Source: Microlunatus sagamiharensis
GTDB taxonomy: Bacteria > Actinomycetota > Actinomycetes > Propionibacteriales > Propionibacteriaceae
Length of the DNA stretch: 64,000 nucleotides
Reading direction: 5' to 3'
NCBI RefSeq assembly: GCF_900105785.1
Contig: NZ_LT629799.1
Coordinates: forward strand, 2,418,001 to 2,482,000
Shown piece by piece: positions 17,039 to 24,324 of the stretch (position 1 is the first letter of the stretch; each line of letters opens with the position of its first letter). The notes below the pieces were generated by a model. The model saw only the letters and a list, made by a program, of their open reading frames with translations. It did no database searches and was not told the DNA's origin. The translations under genes were made by a program, and so were the position numbers.

Positions 17039-18130
17039 TCAGTCCCAGCGGTCCTCGTTGAGGAAGGTCGCGAGGGCGCGGTAGGTGGCCGGGCCCGGGT
17101 CGCCGTCGATCGGGCCCGTGTAGCCGTAGTGGGCGGCCTGGCGCTGCCAGGCCTGGTAGGTGGCGGTGCCGGGGACGCCGTCGACCGGCCCGCGGTAGCC
17201 CCAGTGCGCGGTCAGGTCGCGCTGGAGCGCCTGGTAGGTGTTCACGCCCGGCTTCCCGTCGATGGGGCCGGTGTAGCCGTCCTCGATCGCGAGCCAGTGC
17301 TGGGCGCGCTGCCAGAACACGGTGCCGGGGACACCGTCGCTCTGCGTCGTGGTCTTGGGCAGCGTCGGTGCCGGGCTCGGTGTGGGCGTCGGGCCCGGCG
17401 ACGCGGCCCCGGCGCTGAACGCGCTGGCGAAGGCCCGGTCGCGGTCGAGCTTCGCGACGCCGTAGAGCGCGGCCGTCGAGGTGTACTGGTGCGCCGCGTA
17501 CGACGGGTAGGCCGACCCGATGTCGGGCGTCTGGTGGTAGGTGCCGTCGTTCACGCCGTACGAGGCGACCCACAGCTTGGCGCCGGTCGCGATCGTCGAG
17601 GTCCACGGGCCCTTCGTCCGCAGGTTGTCGGCTCCCGTGTAGAACCACAGCACCGCGGTGGGGACGCGGCTCTTCACGCGGTTGAGGAACGTCGCGACCT
17701 TGGCGTCGTCCCACAGGACCTTCGAGGTGTCGAGGACCTCGTCGTCCACCGCGAGGACGTCGCCGGCGACGTAGCCGTGCAGGTGGTCGACGAAGTAGTC
17801 GGCCGCGGCCGTGGGCGTCTGGTAGTCGCCGGTCAGCCAGTAGTGGCCGACCTTCATCCCCGCCGAGCGCGCGCTGTCCACCTGGCGCGTGTAGTAGGGG
17901 CTGACGTACGGGCTGCTGACGATCTGCGAGCCGCCCGCCTTCACGATCGCGAAGGCCACGCCGGCCCGCCCGGCCGCGGCGAAGTCCAGGTCGGCCTGCG
18001 ACGTGCCGACGTCGATGCCCTCGAGGGTGGTCTCGGCCGAGCTGGCCGGCAGGGCGCGGACGCCGAGCACGGCGGCGGCCAGCAGGAGCACTGCGAGCAG
18101 CACGGCGACGGGCCGGGAACGGGTGTGCAC
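17039..18130 (-). CDS. Secreted GH25 muramidase with three C-terminal wall-binding repeats
   Basis: 363 residues. GTG 18130 is set by an AGGAGG seven bases upstream. A signal or anchor segment (VAVLLAVLLLAAAVLG) precedes the GH25 lysozyme domain: GIDVGTSQADLDF at the N-terminus, the acidic catalytic motif AVDDE with Glu131, and LWVASYGVND. A Pro/Thr linker near residue 240 is followed by three tandem modules, each with G-Y-x-G-P-[IV]-D-G-x-P-G-x-x-T-Y. The same module closes the protein at 20292-21188. It would cleave peptidoglycan or remodel the wall. It is divergent from the histidine kinase gene, with which it shares the 26-bp promoter element. Confidence 0.88.
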   Translation of the reverse strand: MHTRSRPVAVLLAVLLLAAAVLGVRALPASSAETTLEGIDVGTSQADLDFAAAGRAGVAFAIVKAGGSQIVSSPYVSPYYTRQVDSARSAGMKVGHYWLTGDYQTPTAAADYFVDHLHGYVAGDVLAVDDEVLDTSKVLWDDAKVATFLNRVKSRVPTAVLWFYTGADNLRTKGPWTSTIATGAKLWVASYGVNDGTYHQTPDIGSAYPSYAAHQYTSTAALYGVAKLDRDRAFASAFSAGAASPGPTPTPSPAPTLPKTTTQSDGVPGTVFWQRAQHWLAIEDGYTGPIDGKPGVNTYQALQRDLTAHWGYRGPVDGVPGTATYQAWQRQAAHYGYTGPIDGDPGPATYRALATFLNEDRWD

Positions 18131-18205
18131 GGGTCGACCTCCTGGGTGCCGCCGGGCGGCTCGGGGTGGGTCCTGCCCACGCTGCCCGCTCGTCCTCGGT
18201 CGCAC

Positions 18206-18231
18206 ACCCCACGAATCCGCGGACTTCGCCC
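18206..18231. promoter_or_regulatory. Putative operator of the surface two-component system, copy A
   Basis: A 26-bp element (ACCCCACGAA, then CGCGGACTTC, ending CCC) lies between the divergent GH25 and histidine kinase genes. It matches 23 of 26 bases of the element at 21280-21305 in inverted orientation. It contains GAA-N9-TTC half-sites around a CGCGG core. The likely ligand is the response regulator at 19556-20269. Confidence 0.6.
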
Positions 18232-18275
18232 GAGGCCGTCGTCACCCACCCGGAGACGCGCCCCGGACCGGGTCC

Positions 18276-18290
18276 TACATTGACCGCGTG
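18276..18290 (+). promoter_or_regulatory. Leaderless-type promoter of the histidine kinase gene
   Basis: A -10 hexamer TACATT (18276-18281) is followed by 6 nt and the GTG start at 18288, so transcription probably begins at the start codon. No ribosome site precedes the GTG. The core TACNNTGACCNCGTG recurs at 21316-21330. Confidence 0.55.
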
Positions 18291-19559
18291 ACAGGGCTGC
18301 CGCTGCCGTGGCGCGACCTCGGGGCGACGGCGCAGGACCCCTCCGCCGCGCGGGCGGGCCACTCCGGCACGCCGCCCGAGGCACGCCGTACGACGACGAC
18401 CGCCGCGCTCGTCGAGCAGGCCGCCGCGGTGGGCGTCGCCGCGCTGCGGCTCAGCCTGGTCGTGCAGATGGTGCCCGCCGTCGTGTCGGGCACCCACCTC
18501 TCGCCGCACCCGCGCTGGTACGTCGCCATGTGGACCGTGGCCGTCGTGGTCGTCCTGGTCGGCGCGGTCGCGGCGCTGGTCCGCCGTCGCCCCCTGCCCG
18601 CACCGGCGGTCTACGTCGACGTCGCGATCGCGGTCGTCCTGCTGGTGCTGTCGTCGACCGCCGTGCCGGTCGAGGACCGTACGGGGTCGTGGGTCGGGTG
18701 GACGGCCGGCTACGCCCTCACCATCGCCTGCACCTCGGGCACGTTGCGCTCGACCCGCGCCTGGCTGTCGTGCCTGGGTGCCGTCGTCACCGGCTACGTC
18801 GTCTACGCGGGCCCGCTCGCGGACGGCCCCGAGCTGCCCAGCGTCGTGGCGAACACCCTCGGCTACGTGGTCCTCGCCGGAACGGTGCGGCTGATCATCT
18901 GGTACCTGCGCCGGATCTCGGGCATCGCCGACGACGCGCGCGCCGAGGTCGCCCGCCTCGCCCGGCTGGAGGAGGAGCACCGCGCCCAGCTCGCCATGCA
19001 CGACGCGACGACCGTCATGCAGCTGCTGGCCGACCCGACGCTGCCGACCGGTCTCCGCGCGCAGCTGCAGTCCCAGGCGGTCGGCGAGGTACGACGGATG
19101 CGCAGCTACCTACGGGGCGAGCCGGGACGCGACCTACCGCTGGACGGGGCCGACGATACCCGCCTGCGGTCCGTCGTCGACGAGGCCTGCGAGGGGTTCG
19201 CCGACCTGGGTGTGGAGGTCTCGACCGACCTGCTCGACGAGGTCGCCGTCGAGCGGGACTGCGCCACCGATCTCGTCGCGGCCCTCAGGACGGTGCTGCA
19301 CAACGTGCGCCGCCACGCCCGCGCGAGCCGGGTGGTGGTGCACGGCGACGCCTCCCCGCCCGGTCTGGACGGCGTACGGCGGTGGACGATCTGCGTCAGC
19401 GACGACGGGTGCGGCTTCGAGGTCGCCACGACGCCGCTCGGGGTCGGCCTACGTTCGCAGGTCGTGGACCAGCTCGCGCTGCACGAGGTGGCAGCGGCCA
19501 TCCGGTCGTCGCCCGGCCGAGGAACCCGCGTCGAGCTGACGGGCTCGGCCGCCGCGTGA
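18288..19559 (+). CDS. Two-component sensor histidine kinase (NarL-partner type)
   Basis: 423 residues. The N-terminal half has five or six hydrophobic segments (for example WTVAVVVVLVGAVAALV and TLGYVVLAGTVRLIIWYL) and little extracytoplasmic sequence. The linker RLARLEEEHRAQLAMHD carries the candidate phospho-acceptor His238 with the following Asp. The HATPase_c domain has the N box HNVRRHARAS near residue 345, the G1 box SDDGCGF and a GLG-like GVGLRSQV. The dimerisation box is divergent, so the subfamily is uncertain. GTG 18288 fits a leaderless start. The response regulator overlaps by 4 bp. Signal unknown; the neighbouring muramidase and Tat protein suggest the cell envelope. Confidence 0.85.
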   Translation: MTGLPLPWRDLGATAQDPSAARAGHSGTPPEARRTTTTAALVEQAAAVGVAALRLSLVVQMVPAVVSGTHLSPHPRWYVAMWTVAVVVVLVGAVAALVRRRPLPAPAVYVDVAIAVVLLVLSSTAVPVEDRTGSWVGWTAGYALTIACTSGTLRSTRAWLSCLGAVVTGYVVYAGPLADGPELPSVVANTLGYVVLAGTVRLIIWYLRRISGIADDARAEVARLARLEEEHRAQLAMHDATTVMQLLADPTLPTGLRAQLQSQAVGEVRRMRSYLRGEPGRDLPLDGADDTRLRSVVDEACEGFADLGVEVSTDLLDEVAVERDCATDLVAALRTVLHNVRRHARASRVVVHGDASPPGLDGVRRWTICVSDDGCGFEVATTPLGVGLRSQVVDQLALHEVAAAIRSSPGRGTRVELTGSAAA

Positions 19560-20269
19560 GCACACCCGTGTCCCCCGACGGTCCGGCCCCCGAGCCGAGC
19601 CCGGCCCGTCCACGGGTCGTGCTGGTCGACGACATCGCGGCGCTGCGCGTCGCGCTGCCGGCGCTGCTGCCCGGCCTCGACTTCGTCGCCGTCCACGCCG
19701 ACGCGGAGTCCTTCCTCGCGGAGCGACCGGTGGCCGACCTCGCGCTGCTCGACCTCAAGCTCTCCAACGCCAGCCAGCCGGACGCGGCCCAGGGTCTCGA
19801 GCTCGTGCAGCTGGTCGTCGCCGCGGGCTACCGGGTCTGCCTCTACAGCCAGGAGGAGCGGCGGTTCGTGCTGGCCGCGTGCATCGCGGCCGGCGCGTCT
19901 GGCCTCGTCAGCAAGTCCGACCCCGTCGACGTGGTCGCCGCCACCGTCGCGCGCGTCCTCGCCGGGGAGGTCGTGCTGCCGGACGGCCTGGCCGGGCTGG
20001 CCGAGACCCTCGTCCGGCGCGGCAACCTGCGGCTGCTGAGCCCCCGTCAGCGCGAGCTGCTGGCCGGACGCGCGCGGGGCAAGACGTACGCCGAGATCGC
20101 CGGCGAGCTCTACCTGTCGGAGTCGACGCTGCGCGGCTACTGGGCCGACCTCAGCGCCGTCGTGGCCGAGCACCTGCAGAGCACCTCCGCCGCCGACATC
20201 GAGCAGGCGATGGGCCTCGCGCCGGGCGACCTCCTCTGGCCGAGGACGGCGCCGGGGCGGCGGCCCTAG
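19556..20269 (+). CDS. Response regulator, receiver plus LuxR/NarL-type helix-turn-helix
   Basis: 237 residues. The receiver domain has the acidic pair in VVLVDD, phospho-acceptor Asp66 in ALLDLKLS and the conserved Lys in GLVSKSD. The C-terminal domain has LSPRQRELLAGRARGKTYAE and ESTLRGYWADL, a LuxR-like helix-turn-helix that is more divergent than usual (ARGKTYAEIA where many have ARGLSNKEIA). GTG 19556 overlaps the kinase stop (GTGA). It is followed by a hairpin that covers its TAG stop. It probably binds the repeated 26-bp element in the two adjacent divergent promoters. Confidence 0.87.
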   Translation: MSTPVSPDGPAPEPSPARPRVVLVDDIAALRVALPALLPGLDFVAVHADAESFLAERPVADLALLDLKLSNASQPDAAQGLELVQLVVAAGYRVCLYSQEERRFVLAACIAAGASGLVSKSDPVDVVAATVARVLAGEVVLPDGLAGLAETLVRRGNLRLLSPRQRELLAGRARGKTYAEIAGELYLSESTLRGYWADLSAVVAEHLQSTSAADIEQAMGLAPGDLLWPRTAPGRRP

Positions 20270-20282
20270 ACCGCCGCCCCGG
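20252..20282. terminator. Bidirectional hairpin at the 3' end of the response regulator gene
   Basis: CCGGGGCGGCGG (20252-20263) and CCGCCGCCCCGG (20271-20282) form a perfect 12-bp stem whose 7-nt loop contains most of the TAG stop (20267-20269). It serves two convergent genes in a 22-bp gap. Confidence 0.7.
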
Positions 20283-20291
20283 GTCCTGCGC

Positions 20292-21188
20292 TCAGGGGCG
20301 TTCGAGCCCCAGGGCGAAGCCCGACCACGAGTTCGGGCCGAGCACGCTGTCCACGGGACCGGTGTAGGAGCCGAACTTCTTCGCGTAGACCTGCACGTAG
20401 TGGCAGGTGTTCGGCCCGGGCTTGCCGTCGACCGGCCCTGTGTAGCCGACGTTCTGGCAGGTGGTCTGGATGCCCTTGACGGAGTTGACGCCCCACTGCC
20501 CGTCCTGCGGTCCGCTGTAGCGGTTGCGGTCGGCCAGTGCCACCTGGACCCGCTTCTGCGTGGCGGAGTCGGGGGCGTTCCAGGCCCAGTCACTGGTGGG
20601 CGTGTCGTCGCCACCCGGCGACCAGGCCTGCACCGGGATCTGCGGGTTGACGCCGTTCCGGTAGGTCCAGCCCTGGTAGGCCCCGACCTTGTAGTCGGCG
20701 AGCCTGCTGATGTAGAGGTTCTTGGCGAACGTGTGGAAGTGCGTCCCGTTGGCGAGCGGTGACGTGTTGATGCAGTAGCCGTTGCCGATGTTGGTCACGA
20801 CGTGGCCGGAGGACGACGCGTTGAACCACGAGAACGACCCGGCCGGCGCCGACGCCATGTCGGAGTGCAGCGTGCCGCTGGCCACCCTCGCGGCGTTGGC
20901 CGTCGGGTAGTCCTGCTTCAAGCCCCCCACCGCTGTCTCGGCCCAGGACTGCGCGGCCTGGCACTTCTCCGCCCACGTCCAGCCGGACCCGTGGTAGTTC
21001 ACGGCGAGCTGGTTGAGGCGTTCGCCGAGCGTGATGGCGTCGATGGTCTCCGCCCAGGCCAGCCCGGGCAGGCCGACGGAGAGGCCGGCGACGCCCACCC
21101 CGCCCGCGCCGACGAGGCCGAGGAAGCGGCGACGGCCGAGGGCCTTGCCGAGAGGGTTCTGGTCGCGGTCCGAGCTCGAGGTGCGCAT
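20292..21188 (-). CDS. Tat-exported wall protein with GPVDG-type repeats and an uncharacterised N-terminal domain
   Basis: 298 residues. The signal RRRFLGLVGAGG...GLAWA is Tat-type. Residues ~50-200 form a domain I cannot place with certainty; EKCQAAQSWAE, PAGSFSWFN, SSGHVVTNIGNGYCIN suggest a CHAP- or NlpC-like cysteine peptidase fold with candidate Cys and His. The C-terminus holds three repeats (RYSGPQDGQWG, GYTGPVDGKPGPNT, SYTGPVDSVLGPNS) like those of the GH25 muramidase at 17039-18130. Probably a secreted wall hydrolase or wall-binding protein. Start ATG 21188 has GGAAGG upstream. Its promoter region carries copy B of the 26-bp element. Confidence 0.7.
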   Translation of the reverse strand: MRTSSSDRDQNPLGKALGRRRFLGLVGAGGVGVAGLSVGLPGLAWAETIDAITLGERLNQLAVNYHGSGWTWAEKCQAAQSWAETAVGGLKQDYPTANAARVASGTLHSDMASAPAGSFSWFNASSSGHVVTNIGNGYCINTSPLANGTHFHTFAKNLYISRLADYKVGAYQGWTYRNGVNPQIPVQAWSPGGDDTPTSDWAWNAPDSATQKRVQVALADRNRYSGPQDGQWGVNSVKGIQTTCQNVGYTGPVDGKPGPNTCHYVQVYAKKFGSYTGPVDSVLGPNSWSGFALGLERP

Positions 21189-21214
21189 GGGGTGGGCCTT
21201 CCTGGTCGGGGTGA

Positions 21215-21243
21215 TGCTCGGACGCTAGGTCGGCGTCCGAGCA
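21215..21243 (-). promoter_or_regulatory. Hairpin in the 5' leader of the Tat wall protein
   Basis: TGCTCGGACGC (21215-21225) and GCGTCCGAGCA (21233-21243) form an 11-bp perfect stem with a 7-nt loop, 26 bp upstream of the start. No ydaO-type or other known riboswitch consensus is visible. Confidence 0.45.
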
Positions 21244-21279
21244 CCCAGCAAGACCCATAGGCCGACAATTGGTCGGAAG

Positions 21280-21305
21280 GGGTGAAGTCCGCGATTTCGT
21301 GGGGT
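21280..21305. promoter_or_regulatory. Putative operator of the surface two-component system, copy B
   Basis: Reverse complement of the element at 18206-18231 with three mismatches in 26 bases. It lies between the Tat wall protein and the small membrane protein genes, 10 bp upstream of the -10 box of the latter. Confidence 0.6.
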
Positions 21306-21315
21306 CGGGGATCCG

Positions 21316-21330
21316 TACGCTGACCTCGTG
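21316..21330 (+). promoter_or_regulatory. Leaderless-type promoter of the small membrane protein
   Basis: TACGCT (21316-21321), 6 nt, then GTG 21328. The stretch TACGCTGACCTCGTG differs from the kinase start region TACATTGACCGCGTG at only three positions. Confidence 0.5.
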
Positions 21331-21546
21331 CGCACCCCCTGGCGACGTTTCGCGGTGTTCGGCGTCGCCTTCGTCGTCCTGGGAGCGGTGAACCTCGCAC
21401 GCGTCGTCGGAGGCATCGTCTCCGCGACCGGCCTCGACGCCCTGTCCCTCGTCGGCACGGGTCTGATGAGCGTGCTCGCGGTCCTGTTCCTGCGCCAGGC
21501 GGTCCTCCGCCGGCGGGCGAACGGTGGTCGTCGGCGGTCGCCCTAG
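21328..21546 (+). CDS. Small two-helix membrane protein, unknown function
   Basis: 72 residues with two hydrophobic helices (FGVAFVVLGAVNLARVVGGIV and LVGTGLMSVLAVLFLRQAVL) and a basic tail RRRANGGRRRSP. I do not recognise the family. GTG 21328 has no ribosome site but sits 6 nt after a -10 box, like the kinase gene. The shared 26-bp element suggests it belongs to the two-component regulon. Its TAG stop shares the tetranucleotide CTAG with the TAG stop of the convergent monooxygenase gene. Confidence 0.65.
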   Translation: MRTPWRRFAVFGVAFVVLGAVNLARVVGGIVSATGLDALSLVGTGLMSVLAVLFLRQAVLRRRANGGRRRSP

Positions 21547-22841
21547 GAGGTCTGGAGCGACGGGGCGTCACCACTGATCGACCCGCCGTCGGCCGACACC
21601 ACCGCGGGGTCGGGCGGCAGCGGCCAGTCGCCGCCCCGGTCCGTGGTGGCGCGCCTCGCCAGGAGGTCGGGGACGTGCAAAGCCGTGGCGACGGCGGCGC
21701 CGACCTGGACGGCGGCGACCCCGACGCGGGTCCTCGGGAGACCCAGCTTGAGCAGACCGGGCTTGACGCTCGCCTGCACGACTTCGACGAACGGCCGCAG
21801 CTCGGCGTCGTACGCCGCCAGCGCGGTGGGCAGGTCGTCGGCATGGGCGTTGACCTGCCGGGCCAGCACGTGGGCGCCGACGAGGCCGGCCGAGATCCCC
21901 ATGCCGCTGTACGGCGAGGCGCAGTGCGCCGCGTCGCCGAGCAGCACGACCCGGCCCCGCGACCAGGTCGAGGTCCGCACCTGCAGCGCCTCGGAGGAGT
22001 AGAAGCCCGGGCTGGTCCGCATGCCCTCGACGAACCGGTCGGCCTGCCAGCCCGCGCCGGCGAAGCGGCCGGCCCAGAAGGCCTGCTGGACCTCGAGCGG
22101 TGCGCGGTGGACCGCACGCGCCTCGTCGGAGTCCTCGCGCAGGATGAAGTAGGCCTGCGTCCAGTCCGGGTGGTGGCTCCGGCGCATGATCATCCGGCCG
22201 CCGGGCGCCACGTAGGTGTCGCGGACCGGCCCGTCGGTGGCGATCCGCGGGACGAACCAGTACCCCAGGTGCAGGCCGAACCGCCGGTACGGGTCCTCAC
22301 CCTCGGGCAGGAGGGCCTGGCGGATCCGCGAACCCTGCCCGTCCGCCGCGACCATCAGGTCGAACTCCCCGCTCGAGCCGTCCGCGAACCGGGCGACCAC
22401 GCGCTCCTCGTCCTGCTCGAAGCCCGTGACGGCCGCGTCGAAGACGTGCTCGACGTCGCCCTCGACGGCCGCGTGGAGGATCCGGACGAGGTCGCCGCGC
22501 ATGATCTCGTACTCCGAGGTGAGGGTCTGGCGCCCCTGGCCCGAGGTGTTGGCCATGACGGTGCCCCACCGCCTCCCGCGCGCGTCCACGAACGCGACCC
22601 CCGGCTCGTCGACCCGTGCCGCCCGCACCTGCTCCAGCAGGCCCATGCGCCTGACCGCCTCGATGCCCTGGCCGCGCAGGTCCACCTGCGCCCCGCTGGC
22701 GCGCAGGGCCGGGAACCGCTCGACCACGACCACCTCGTGCCCGCCGCGCGCCAGCCAGTACGCGACCGCCTCCCCTGCCACCCCGCCTCCGGCCACCAGC
22801 ACCCGCAGCCGCCTGCTCGTCGTCCTCGTCGTCCCCGTCAT
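21543..22841 (-). CDS. FAD-dependent aromatic monooxygenase (PHBH/TetX type)
   Basis: 432 residues. The Rossmann motif VLVAGGGVAGEAVAYWLARGG opens the protein, YEIMRGDLVRIL and VAADGQGSRIRQ occupy the mid region, and the second FAD motif GDAAHCASPYSGMGI lies near residue 300. Such enzymes hydroxylate aromatic or polyketide substrates with NADPH and oxygen; some inactivate tetracyclines or rifamycins. It is divergent from a TetR-type repressor with two tetO-like operators in the 69-bp gap, the classical layout of a drug-inducible gene. That makes detoxification of a tetracycline-like or other aromatic compound a fair guess; the substrate itself is not proven by sequence. Confidence 0.85.
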   Translation of the reverse strand: MTGTTRTTSRRLRVLVAGGGVAGEAVAYWLARGGHEVVVVERFPALRASGAQVDLRGQGIEAVRRMGLLEQVRAARVDEPGVAFVDARGRRWGTVMANTSGQGRQTLTSEYEIMRGDLVRILHAAVEGDVEHVFDAAVTGFEQDEERVVARFADGSSGEFDLMVAADGQGSRIRQALLPEGEDPYRRFGLHLGYWFVPRIATDGPVRDTYVAPGGRMIMRRSHHPDWTQAYFILREDSDEARAVHRAPLEVQQAFWAGRFAGAGWQADRFVEGMRTSPGFYSSEALQVRTSTWSRGRVVLLGDAAHCASPYSGMGISAGLVGAHVLARQVNAHADDLPTALAAYDAELRPFVEVVQASVKPGLLKLGLPRTRVGVAAVQVGAAVATALHVPDLLARRATTDRGGDWPLPPDPAVVSADGGSISGDAPSLQTS

Positions 22842-22856
22842 GACCCGCTCCGCTCT

Positions 22857-22869
22857 CTATCGGTGATAG
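22857..22869. promoter_or_regulatory. tetO-like operator 1
   Basis: CTATCGGTGATAG keeps the tetO half-sites CTATC and GATAG with a 3-bp centre. It lies 16 bp upstream of the monooxygenase start. Confidence 0.7.
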
Positions 22870-22888
22870 GTACGAGGTCGAGCATGCT

Positions 22889-22901
22889 CTATCGCTGATA
22901 G
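22889..22901. promoter_or_regulatory. tetO-like operator 2
   Basis: CTATCGCTGATAG, centred 32 bp from operator 1, close to the spacing of tandem tetO sites. It overlaps the -10 box of the tetR-like gene, predicting autorepression. Confidence 0.7.
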
Positions 22902-22913
22902 GTTGGCAACGTG
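22899..22913 (+). promoter_or_regulatory. Leaderless-type promoter of the TetR gene
   Basis: TAGGTT (22899-22904), 6 nt, GTG 22911. The -10 box overlaps operator 2. Confidence 0.5.
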
Positions 22914-23561
22914 ACGCGAGCGACACGGCTGAACCGCGAGGTGGTGGCGGAGGCCGCCCTCGACCTGCTCGACGAGGTCGGGCTGGACGCGGTCAGCACC
23001 CGCCGGCTCGCGCAGCGCCTCGGCGTCGAGCAGCCGTCGCTGTACTGGCACTTCCGCGACAAGGGCCGGCTCCTCGCGGCGATGGCCGAGGCGGCGATGG
23101 CCCCGCACGCGGCGGCACCGCTCCCCGCTCCGGACGACGAGCCGCTCGCGTGGTTCCGGGAGAACGCGCGCAGCCTGCGCCGTACGCTCCTGCGGCGCCG
23201 CGACGGCGCCCGCCTCCACGCCGGGTCTCGTCCCGCGGGCGACGACCTCACCCGCATCACCCACAAGGTCACCTTCCTGACCGCGCACGGCCTGCCCGAA
23301 CCGGTCGCACGGATGGCGCTGCTGGCCGCCGGGCGCTTCACGGTGGGCAGCGTGCTGGAGGAGCAGGCCGACCTCGCGCAGGGCGAGGCCGGGACCGGCC
23401 CCGAGGAGGCGGTCGCGCCCGCCGTCGACCACGACGCCGCCTTCGAGGCCGGCCTCGGGTTCCTCACCGACGGCCTCCGACGGCACCTGGACCCGGGATC
23501 CACAGCGTGGGCGGGGACACTCGGGAGGCCAGGAACGGCCGACGAGAGGAACGAGCGATGA
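22911..23561 (+). CDS. TetR-type repressor, close to the tetracycline-resistance TetR group
   Basis: 216 residues. The DNA-binding region [45 protein letters not shown] follows the class TetR pattern (LNRESVI...EQPTLYWHVKNK) residue by residue, unlike the AcrR-type regulators elsewhere in the window. The C-terminal part ([32 protein letters not shown]) fits a TetR_C ligand domain. It should repress itself and the divergent monooxygenase through the two tetO-like sites, and be released by a drug-like ligand. Its stop overlaps the following SDR by 4 bp, so that SDR belongs to the same regulon. Confidence 0.88.
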   Translation: MTRATRLNREVVAEAALDLLDEVGLDAVSTRRLAQRLGVEQPSLYWHFRDKGRLLAAMAEAAMAPHAAAPLPAPDDEPLAWFRENARSLRRTLLRRRDGARLHAGSRPAGDDLTRITHKVTFLTAHGLPEPVARMALLAAGRFTVGSVLEEQADLAQGEAGTGPEEAVAPAVDHDAAFEAGLGFLTDGLRRHLDPGSTAWAGTLGRPGTADERNER

Positions 23562-24313
23562 CCGACTTCGAGGGCAGGGTGGCGATCGTCACCGGCGGTG
23601 GGTCCGGGCTGGGCGAGGCGATCAGCCTCGAGCTGGCGGCCAAGGGCGCCTCGGTCGTGGTCACCGACATCAACCTCGCCGGCGCCGAGCGCGTGGTGCG
23701 GGCGATCGCCGACGCCGGGGGCACCGCGTCGGCGCTGCAGCAGGACACCGCGTTCGCGGCCGACTCCGAGCGCGCGGTGCGGCACGCGGTGGAGACGTAC
23801 GGCGGGCTGCACCTCGCCGTGAACAACGCCGGGATCGGCGGGCCGCAGGCACCCGCCGGCGAGACCGACCTCGAGGCCTGGGACAGGGTCATCGCCATCA
23901 ACCTGAGCGGCGTGCTCTACGGCATGCGCCACCAGATCCCGGCCATGCTCGAGACGGGCGCGGAGCGGTGCGCGATCGTCAACATGGCCTCGATCCACGG
24001 CACCGTCGCCGCGCTCGGGAACGGCGCCTACACCGCCGCCAAGCACGGCGTCGTCGGCATCACCAAGAACGCCGCCGCGGAGTACGGACCGCAGGGCCTG
24101 CGCGTCAACTGCGTCGGCCCGGCCTACATCGACACCCCGCTCCTCGCCGGCCTGCCCGACGAGTTCCGCGACGCGCTCGTCGCGCGGCACCCGCTCGGAC
24201 GCCTCGGACGACCCGAGGAGGTCGCGCACCTCGTCTCCTTCCTGCTGTCGGACGAGGCGTCCTTCATCACCGGCGGCTACTACCTGGTCGACGGCGGCTA
24301 CACCGCCGTCTGA
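23558..24313 (+). CDS. Short-chain dehydrogenase/reductase, co-translated with TetR
   Basis: 251 residues. Classical SDR: cofactor motif [11 protein letters not shown], Asp after beta-2 (VVTDIN, suggesting NAD), NNAGIGG, catalytic region with Ser of NMASIHGT and YTAAK, and the C-terminal [16 protein letters not shown] 23558 overlaps the tetR stop (ATGA) with GAGAGGA upstream. Being under the same repressor as the monooxygenase, it may act on the hydroxylated product or on the same xenobiotic. Substrate unknown. Confidence 0.9.
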   Translation: MTDFEGRVAIVTGGGSGLGEAISLELAAKGASVVVTDINLAGAERVVRAIADAGGTASALQQDTAFAADSERAVRHAVETYGGLHLAVNNAGIGGPQAPAGETDLEAWDRVIAINLSGVLYGMRHQIPAMLETGAERCAIVNMASIHGTVAALGNGAYTAAKHGVVGITKNAAAEYGPQGLRVNCVGPAYIDTPLLAGLPDEFRDALVARHPLGRLGRPEEVAHLVSFLLSDEASFITGGYYLVDGGYTAV

Positions 24314-24324
24314 CCGCTGCGGCC

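Noticed and set aside
22842-22910. Possible riboswitch or attenuator in the monooxygenase/tetR gap
   Set aside because: The dyads are short, symmetrical and tetO-like, so DNA operators explain them better than RNA structure.
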